NCBI GenBank assembly: GCA_025201705.1
Contig: MU617331.1
Span: 1-15,737 of the forward strand
Direction of reading: 5' to 3'
DNA from: Dissophora ornata
Taxonomy: Eukaryota > Mortierellomycota > Mortierellomycetes > Mortierellales > Mortierellaceae
DNA: 15,737 nt
Below the pieces are notes generated by a model, which saw only the letters and a list, made by a program, of their open reading frames with translations, was not told where the DNA came from and made no database searches. Shown here piece by piece: positions 9,198-15,737 of the stretch. Positions within the stretch are counted from its first letter, which is position 1, and each line of letters opens with the position of its first letter. Made by a program: the position numbers and the translations under genes.

Positions 9198-10235
9198 TAA
9201 AAGCAGCTAAATACCACCCATGATAAGCAAAGGAATGTTGGTGATCCCTACTCAAATGTTTGGAGTGTATCGATCTACAGAAGCAGATATGAGGAGCAGA
9301 TGAACAGACACAGGATAACGTGTTACGCGGGAAAACGTGATCGCGAACGCCGTTCGACCCCATATGGCACCGTCTCCTATGGAGAGAAAAAAATTAACTG
9401 CCCAACAACCAGCGACCTGCTGTGCAACCTATAGTGTCGTTCTTCTACGCGACATGTGAGCGTGACGGAATTTGGGTCTAGATTCTGAGGGAGCCGAAGC
9501 ACAGACAGCATTGCCTCATCTCTCTCTCTCTTCCCGCACGTCCTTCCAGACAAACTGTAAATAGCACGGCCCAGAGAAGAAGGTCGTGCGCGAGATCTGT
9601 GTTCAGTCTAGCCCTGAATGGAACAGGGGCTATTTGGGAGGCGATGTCATTTTCGCACACGAACACGTCGAGAGCAAAAATAGAACCAGCGAAAACCAAG
9701 AGGGTACATGCGACGAAGCTGTGTTCGCGTCTCAACTGAGGGTGCTGAGTACCATTCCTAGAGCTCACAGCCGTCTACAACTATGGCGTCTATAGAGACT
9801 ATTGTACTTAAAAATTAGCCAACTATGGCTGTATTTTCCTTTCTGACTAGGAAAGCGTCCGCCCTCGGGAAAGAGGGTGTATTGATACTTCGCCCGGAAA
9901 TAAATAAAAAAAGATCCTTCCCAACTACCCAGGGCAAGTCAACTCACTGATCAATAAACGAAGTTGACAAAATCAACTCCTGTTCCTAGTGTTGCTAGCC
10001 TCATGCTATGCTATTCAAGCCGTTTCTGATCCCTGAACAAGATCTCTCCTGGAAACTTGTATCTTAGTGAAATGTCATTGCGCCCTTCTTCTATTTCAAC
10101 CGTTGCATCCGTCTATTCCTTTCTCCTGTTTTCTCTCCTCCTTTCTTCACCGCCATTCACTCCGACTTTCCCATACCTCCGCCTCAATACATATACCTCT
10201 ATCTATCCATCTACCTATATAGCATCATCATCATC
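9198..10235. other. Intergenic, upstream of the first chitin deacetylase copy
   Basis: No convincing gene on either strand. The 96-codon minus-strand frame (9478-9768) has no recognisable domain. Near 9837-9880 there are two small inverted repeats (CTTTC/GAAAG and CCCTC/GAGGG). The stretch 10080-10235 is C+T-rich leader ending in five CAT units directly before the ATG at 10236. TATATAG at 10216 is only about 14 nt from the ATG, too close to serve as the TATA box for that start. Confidence 0.5.
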
Positions 10236-11943
10236 ATGGTTAAAATCAATTCCACCTTTGCGGCAGCGCTCTCCCTTTCCCTCTCCCTCTCCCTCGTCTT
10301 TGCACATGGACCTCAGGGCCACAGTATTCTGGAGAAGAGAGCGGCAACAGCGGTTTGCGAAACAGTCTATACCCCGGTCGATGCTGGGGCATACCCAGAC
10401 ATTGACTGCGTTCCATTCACACAAGATCCCCAAGTCCAGACATGGCTCAATCTGGTGAATATGACAATGGTGCCAGTGTTCCCACCTTCGGTCGTTGACG
10501 AAAATACTGGTAGCACTTGCCCCACCGACACAACGACCATCCCACAGGATCAGTGCTGGTGGACCTGTCAGAAGTGTGATGCGCCAGACGATATCACATC
10601 TTGTCCTACCACTGGTACCTGGGGACTGACATACGATGGTAAGAAATCTCATATGCGGCTCGCCGAGTTACTCGGAAAATACGACTACATACACGACACA
10701 AACTACACTGCTTCCCTCAACTACCAGACCTTTGGCTCTGACTCATACTGGCGTAGCAGCGGGCTTTAGACGGCTGAGGTGAACGGAGAGGGGTGGAGCT
10801 ATGAAAATGAATGTAACGAAGAACAAAGGATCCAAAAATATCTTCTATCCCGGGGAGAGCGAGCCATGCGAAATAAGCGCTAGAGACTCAATCTAAGGAG
10901 AGAAAGTAATCGGCTTTCGCGCCCGTATTCCACAGCAAAAGACCTCTAACAAATATTGCACACTCTCTCTCTCTATCTATCTTAAACAATCAGACAGTCC
11001 ATCGCCTGACTCGCCTCGTTTGTATGACAACCTTCTGGCGCATAACCAAAAAGCGACGTTGTTTATCGTTGGATCTCGTGCTCGTAGTTACCCAACTACG
11101 TTGACGCGCGCCTACAACGAGGGCCACCAAATTGCCATCCATACATGGTCCCACCACGCCATGACCAGTTTGACGAACGAACAGGTTGTTGCCGAGCTCA
11201 AGTGGACAGAGAAGGTCATCTTTGACACGATTGGTGTGACACCTATCTATTGGCGTCCTCCCTTTGGTTAGTCTTCGTCATGACCATGTTATACTGCAAT
11301 TGCAACATATGATATGAAAGGGGCTGGATATGGTACTAATGGTCGATTGGCAACGGTTGTTGTAGGTGATGTCGACGCTCGTGTCCGCAACATTGCTACG
11401 CAGCTCGGATACAAGACCTCCATCTGGACGCAGGGCTTCGACACTAACGATGTAAGTTATAACAGCGCGTGAAAAAAAAATGTCCCAGGGATTTCTTGTC
11501 AGATTTTTAAACGATTTTCCTTTCAACCATACAAAACAACCTATACGTAGTGAAACATCCCAGGAGGAACGGCTACATCTCAATCGGTTGTTGATACTTT
11601 CAACTCGTGGCTGTCCGAGATTCCGGGCATGAAGACCGGTTTTATTGTTCTGGAGCATGACCTGTTCGCGCAGGAGGTCGACGTCTCCATCAACGGCATC
11701 CTGCCCATTGCATACTCGACCAAGGGTCTTATTATGCAACCCATTGCTCAGTGCTTGAACGACCCCAATCCCTACAAGGAAGGCACAGGCACCTTCAAGT
11801 TACTGCCTAGCAACAGCACTGATGGGTCGACTGTTGTGCCCAGCGCAGCGCAGACGCTGGCACCTACTGCTGCAGTTGTAGGAAGTCAAACAATTTTGAT
11901 CGCCGGCGTAACCCTCTTCATGGCTGCCATCACTGGAATCTAA
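10236..11943 (+). pseudogene. Chitin deacetylase-like gene (CE4/NodB), upstream copy, with in-frame stop
   Basis: Exons by comparison with the intact paralogue: 10236-10638, 10994-11266, 11366-11451 and 11551-11943, with introns of 355, 99 and 99 bp. It encodes a signal peptide (about 1-23), a Kex2-type KR site at 34-35, a region with seven Cys, and a NodB domain. CE4 motif 1 is TYDDSP (132-137; the family has DDGP). Motif 2 is HTWSH (184-188) and motif 3 is RPPFG (222-226). Motif 4 reads DTND (251-254) and is followed by TGA at 11551 instead of the Trp codon. After the stop the frame stays open for 129 codons, including motif 5 (LEHD, His at codon 290) and a GPI-type tail. The product would be a 254-residue protein without the catalytic-acid His or the anchor. 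The rest of the frame is undamaged, so loss is recent, or the short form is used. Skipping exon 3 to an AG at 11562-11563 would restore the frame but drop motif 4. Confidence 0.75.
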
Positions 11944-12017
11944 AGAGAGAGAAAAACACCCGAGAGATAGAGGAGTGAGGAAAAGGCGTTTTATTTTTTG
12001 GATTACGCCTGTATCTG

Positions 12018-12054
12018 TATGGTAGTTTCGTACCATAAATCTTCCTACTAGGAA
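12018..12054 (+). terminator. Two adjacent inverted repeats in the 3' flank of the first deacetylase copy
   Basis: TATGGTA (12018-12024) pairs with TACCATA (12031-12037) across a 6-nt loop. Directly after it, TTCCTA (12042-12047) pairs with TAGGAA (12049-12054) around a single C. They lie 75-111 nt after the stop codon, where the transcript's 3' end is expected. A role in 3'-end formation is inference. Confidence 0.3.
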
Positions 12055-12534
12055 ATGTAAAATTTGTAAAGAGTTAAATCAGCGTCTTCGTAAGCGACAC
12101 TCTGACCATTCATAAATCAACGATGCTACGAAAAATATGTGCTCGGAAAGTGCGCGGATTGCGTCCGCGTTGTACTTCTTGTCACTTTCGCTACCCACGT
12201 ATTCTATATTCTTTGCCGCCTCAACACATGTGCAAGGCGCAGTTGCCCTTCATTCTTCTCGCTTTATGCAGAGGCATTGGAGCGCATATCGGCAGGGCAG
12301 GCGCATCACTTGCCAAGAAAACATATAACAATAAGCAAAAAAAAACTTTCCAGTTGTAGTGTGGCAACTGTCTCCGTCCTCACAACACTCTCTCCCTCCA
12401 AAAGAAAAGCCTTGTAGTATCGTTTGGATGAATTGGCCTCAGTATTGTAGGTAGGATTGAGCTCCATCCCATTTCCTGTGTAGCTTTGATTTGAACGAGA
12501 TTGGGGTCGGCCGAGTTTCATAGCACGCGACAAG

Positions 12535-12615
12535 GCAAGGAATGCTCCGTAACTATTAAACCAGAGATACATGTTGTTGTTATTAAAAAAAAAAAGCAAG
12601 GAATGCTCCGTAACT
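12535..12615 (+). mobile_element. Short retroposed insert: 41 bp ending in poly-A, flanked by a 20-bp target-site duplication
   Basis: The 20-mer gcaaggaatgctccgtaact occurs at 12535-12554 and again, identical, at 12596-12615. Between them are 41 bp (12555-12595) that end in 11 A immediately before the second copy. A poly-A tail abutting one of two perfect 15-20-bp direct repeats is the signature of target-primed reverse transcription by a LINE-type element acting on an element or mRNA fragment. The body is too short to identify and carries no coding capacity. A polymerase-slippage duplication is less likely, because the spacer is unrelated to the repeat. Confidence 0.6.
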
Positions 12616-13755
12616 GCATTGACATGCATTTAGGGGAACCTTGCTGGGCAAATCAAACTCAGAACGGGACAAAAAAATGAACCAGGGGCGCTCAATTTGT
12701 GTCAGACTGTGTCCGAGTAAACACCGAAAAAATGTGGGATTTCCAGGTACTAAACTCATATCCCAGGAAAGTGCCGCAGCTGAAAAAAATAATTCTCGGC
12801 AAATAAGTAGACGCAGCAGCCTACCACCAAAACACATACCTCCTTCTGGCGAGACATGTCTATCCACTCTGTCTTATTGGTACATCCATGGCTCTCAATG
12901 TCCACATCATGGACGAGATTTTCGTGCTGACAATCACACAACTGATGCTAGTTTTCCGTCCGTGATTAACACAAGCCATTTATCTCGTTCTGGTTGAGCT
13001 CAGTGCCCCTGGGAGAATCATGGTGGATATCGTGGTCGATTCATCGCAACAGGCTCCTATGCCGCACTTGCCTGTGACATGTCATATGTAAAGTATACAG
13101 TTTCGAGATATCGTCGACGATGTTTTTGTGATCTTACTTGTTTGTAAACAACCGTTGTGGAAAGTTTTTGGCGCAAAGTTTCAAACCTCTGTCCATGCCA
13201 TTCTGTCCTTTGTACATTTGTTTCAACGCATTCTGGAGACCAGGGTGGACTGTTACAGGACAGTACGCCTCAGCTACAAGGAGTGTTATCTCCTCACTGT
13301 CACGAAGCGTTGAAGGCGAGAGTAAAGGAGGGCATAGTCTAACCCGGCAAAGTAGACAAACAATCCGTTAGGCAACCAATGCAATTTAAATTGCGTCGAA
13401 AACTTTATGTCGCAAGCTGCTGGACCTTCGTTTCCAAAAGTAACACAAAAAACCAGGCTCTCTTGCCTTCCTCGGTCCGATCGCTCCTGTTATCGCTCTC
13501 ATGGCCACTCCATTTGCCACCACATTCTCTTTTATGTGCTCAACTCTCTGGTCGTTCTCTTTTCTCTTCTTCTCTTCTCTTTTCTCCTCACTGTCATCTC
13601 CACGTCTACTGTCGACATCCCCTCTGTCATTCCTTTTGCTCGCGCGACAGGCACTTCCCATCATTTACCGCAAAATAACACCTCTGTCTTGTACACAGAA
13701 CAACATCTTTGTCCTCTCCACACCTCTTTAACCCCGAACACCCGAAACAACTACA

Positions 13756-15394
13756 ATGGTCAAGATCCTGACTTCCTTCTTGGCTCTCTCGGCCGCTTTA
13801 TCTGTCGTCTTTGGACATGCAGGGCACCACGCTTTGGATATTCTAGAGAAGCGTGCCGCTGTCGCCAACCCCTGCCCAGCTTACACCGCCGTCCCCGCAG
13901 GGCAATACCCTACCGCCGACTGCGTTCCTTATGTGCAGGACCCTCAGGTCCAGCAATGGCTCAAGTTGGTTGACTTCACTAAGGTCCCTGTGTTCCCAGC
14001 TTCGGTCGTCGATAAAGTCACCGGCAGCAACTGCCCCGCGAACCTCGCTACAATCCCCCAGAACCAATGCTGGTGGTCTTGCCAAAAGTGTGTTGACCCT
14101 AACGATATCGTCGACTGCCCTACACCGGGAACTTGGGGACTAACTTACGATGGTAAGGCTGATGAGGCTTACGGTCTTTCTTGGGGCATATGGACCTTTA
14201 AACCATTTGATAAAACATAAAGGGAAACGTTTCAGGAATCAACTAACAACGAGGCACGCTTTTGGAGCTGGTATACTGACAAAACAAACAATTTTGCAAC
14301 ATCAACGTAGATGGTCCATCCCCTGATTCCCCTCGTCTTTACGACTACCTTTTGGCCCACAACCAGAAGGCGACGCTTTTCGTTGTAGGATCTCGCATCA
14401 GGTACTACCCAACTCTCCTTCAGCGCGCTTATAAGGAAGGTCACCATATTGCAATCCACACGTGGTCCCACCCTTCCATGACCACCCTGACCAACGAGCA
14501 AGTTGTTGCTGAGCTCAAGTGGACCGAAAAGATCATCTTTGACACCATCGGTGTCACTCCCTTGTACTGGCGCCCCCCTTATGGTACGTACTCTTCTAGC
14601 ATCCGTTTGACTCTACTTTACCAGTGGTTCTTGGACATAGGACTATCTGCACCTTGACTGACAGATAGGCGTGCTGTATTTCTAATCATCCATTAGGTGA
14701 TGTTGATAACCGTGTCCGCAACATCGCCACGCAATTGGGCTACAAGACTTCGATCTGGACAATGGATTTTGACACTGACGACGTACGTAACGCACAAACA
14801 GTGACCTTTTTGTAGCACGAAGGCAATGACATGAACGACTTTTACTAATGGCCCCCGTCTCCTCCCGTTAACTTCATGTGTACAGTGGAACATTCCTGCA
14901 AACAAGTCTACTCCCCAGGCTGTCATTGCAACCTTCCAATCATGGCTGCCCAAAATCCCAACCATGAAAACCGGCTTCATTGTTCTTGAGCATGATCGTA
15001 CGATTTCTTTCTTTTTTTGGTTCCTTTTTTTCCTATTAGGGCAATGAACTGTCAAATGGAGATTATCTAACATCGTCCTATTTTTTCCCCGTTGTAAATT
15101 GCAGTGTTTCCACAAGAAGTTGACGTCTCGATTACCGGCATTTTGCCCCTTGCTTACAAAGACAGTGGACTTAGCATTGTACCCATCGCCCAGTGCCGCA
15201 ACGACGCTACCCCATACAAGGAAGGTGCTGGATCCTTCAAGTTGCAACATAACTCAACCAGCTCACCTAATTCTGGATCCACGGGTCCCACGGTCATCAA
15301 TCCAAATGCTGCAACCGCCCTCAGTCCTGCTCTCACAAACACGATCCTGGCGGCCGGTTCCGCTTTTATCATGGCTTCCGTGGTTGGACTTTAA
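13756..15394 (+). CDS. Chitin deacetylase, GPI-anchored (CE4/NodB), intact copy, 385 aa, five exons
   Basis: Exons read as 13756-14152, 14311-14583, 14697-14782, 14886-14997 and 15105-15394, all GT-AG, giving 385 residues. The enzyme removes acetyl groups from chitin to make chitosan and acetate at the plasma membrane or wall, using a divalent metal (family knowledge). Visible features: signal peptide (about 1-20), Kex2-type KR at 32-33, a region with seven Cys including CWWSCQKC, then the NodB domain. Motif 1 is TYDDGP (130-135; catalytic-base Asp then metal Asp), motif 2 HTWSH (182-186; metal His pair), motif 3 RPPYG (220-224), motif 4 DTDDW (249-253) and motif 5 LEHD (286-289; His as catalytic acid). 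The end is Ser/Thr/Asn-rich, then hydrophobic to the last residue, as in a GPI signal. The start context is acaacaATGGTC. By hand, exon 2 differs from the upstream copy at about 15 of 91 residues. The fourth intron is absent from that copy. Confidence 0.93.
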
Positions 15395-15504
15395 GAAACA
15401 ACAAATGCACACAGAGAAAGGTGCAACAATCCCAATCTATCATGTTGTATTGCCGCCTCACTTTTGTTTAATTTATTGTGCAATCATTTTAATGAAGGGT
15501 TATT

Positions 15505-15510
15505 AATAAA
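15505..15510 (+). terminator. Polyadenylation signal AATAAA
   Basis: AATAAA in tattaataaaag, about 111 nt after the stop of the intact deacetylase and just before the repeat block that begins at 15539. Hexamer match only. Confidence 0.5.
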
Positions 15511-15538
15511 AGCATGCGCTTGTGCTTGTGCCAGGGGG

Positions 15539-15584
15539 TTTTTTTTCAACTAACAAGGACTCTCAGGGTCATGGAGTCTATTTG
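15539..15584 (-). repeat. Dispersed repeat, copy 1, with T-tract (minus-strand poly-A end?)
   Basis: T8 (15539-15546) followed from 15548 by AACTAACAAGGAC, an imperfect GACTC/GGGTC hairpin and TCATGG. It aligns without gaps to copy 2 at 15701-15737: 30 of 37 positions match by hand count and most mismatches are transitions. Read on the minus strand, both copies end in ...CCTTGTTAGT followed by a poly-A run, like the 3' end of a SINE or LINE. Confidence 0.55.
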
Positions 15585-15685
15585 CCATGTCTATGAAAAA
15601 ATGCGCCGGATGTTAGAAACCAAATAGCAAGTTGCATTCGCCACTGCCGTATCCGTAATTTCATAAACCCTCCCATGAAAACTTG

Positions 15686-15737
15686 TTTTTTTTTTTTTTT
15701 GACTAACAAGGACCCCCAGGGTCATGGGATTTATTAG
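15686..15737 (-). repeat. Dispersed repeat, copy 2, cut by the window edge
   Basis: T15 (15686-15700) followed by GACTAACAAGGACCCCCAGG and GTCATGG, with a perfect GACCC/GGGTC stem around CCA. Same orientation as copy 1, 153 bp further on. The right end is outside the window, so its length is unknown. Confidence 0.55.

Larger units (their letters stand above)
11944..13755. other. Intergenic between the two deacetylase copies
   Basis: About 1.8 kb. Contents: two inverted repeats just after the first copy (12018-12037 and 12042-12054), a 41-bp poly-A-ended insert flanked by 20-bp direct repeats (12535-12615), a perfect 14-bp palindrome GCAATTTAAATTGC at 13381-13394, and a C+T-rich leader from about 13470 to 13755. 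Several 60-118-codon frames exist but none has a domain, a good start or coding-like composition. A 49-codon open stretch after a TGA near 13000 has no ATG at a sensible place and no match I know. Confidence 0.5.
15395..15737. other. 3' flank of the intact deacetylase and repeat block
   Basis: About 340 bp: a short 3' UTR with an AATAAA signal, then two copies of a short T-tract-headed repeat. No gene is visible. Confidence 0.6.

Noticed and set aside
9330..9360. GTTCGACCC resembling a tRNA B box
   Set aside because: No matching A box or complementary acceptor stem at the right distance.
10216..10222. TATATAG before the upstream deacetylase
   Set aside because: Only about 14 nt from the start codon, too close to place transcription start before the ATG.
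12641..13137. Frames between the deacetylases, including a 49-codon stretch after a TGA near 13000
   Set aside because: No proper start, no domain and no splice support. At most degenerate sequence.
13634..13643. TTTGCTC resembling a Mac1-type copper-response core upstream of the intact deacetylase
   Set aside because: A 7-mer match is expected by chance in a C/T-rich leader and there is no second copy.
13407..13973. 188-codon frame overlapping the start of the intact deacetylase
   Set aside because: It is an out-of-frame shadow. The deacetylase frame carries the family motifs.

Overview
The window looks like nuclear DNA of an early-diverging filamentous fungus, most likely Mucoromycota in the broad sense and plausibly a Mortierella-like species. 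The reasons are GT-AG introns of about 100-350 bp, CTAAC/CTGAC-type branch sites, pyrimidine-rich leaders, many long A/T homopolymers, and chitin deacetylases with a GPI anchor and an N-terminal Cys-rich region. The lineage is an inference from gene content and style, not from a database match. All genes I can support lie on the + strand. I found no rRNA, tRNA, CRISPR array or intact transposon.

Layout. 1-3248 is mostly non-coding. It holds homopolymers (A30, T58), GA and CT microsatellites, and a TATA box (1167) followed by a weak 78-codon ORF. 3249-6438 is a five-exon gene for an 835-residue copper-fist transcription factor. Its Zn ligands sit at the canonical positions 11, 14, 23 and 25. 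It has three further Cys clusters, a Met-rich stretch and a duplicated Gln-rich C-terminal segment. 6439-8576 is intergenic. 8705-9031 encodes a 108-residue secreted, Ser/Thr-rich, GPI-anchor-type protein. 10236-11943 and 13756-15394 are tandem paralogues of a carbohydrate esterase 4 (NodB-type) chitin deacetylase. The downstream copy is intact (five exons, 385 residues, all five CE4 motifs). The upstream copy has a TGA in place of the motif-4 Trp and Ser in place of the motif-1 Gly, so it is a young pseudogene or a truncated, altered protein.

How the genes fit together. The small mucin-like protein and the deacetylases are all secreted wall or surface products, and chitosan made by such deacetylases is a major wall polymer in these fungi. 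The copper-fist gene is a separate regulatory gene, and I see no evidence that it controls its neighbours.

The best leads are the broken upstream deacetylase with its two G-to-A differences, an intron present in only one paralogue exactly at the motif-5 codons, a 41-bp poly-A-ended insert flanked by perfect 20-bp direct repeats at 12535-12615 (a retroposition scar), and a pair of T-tract-headed repeats at the right edge. I did not find a wholly new multi-gene system.
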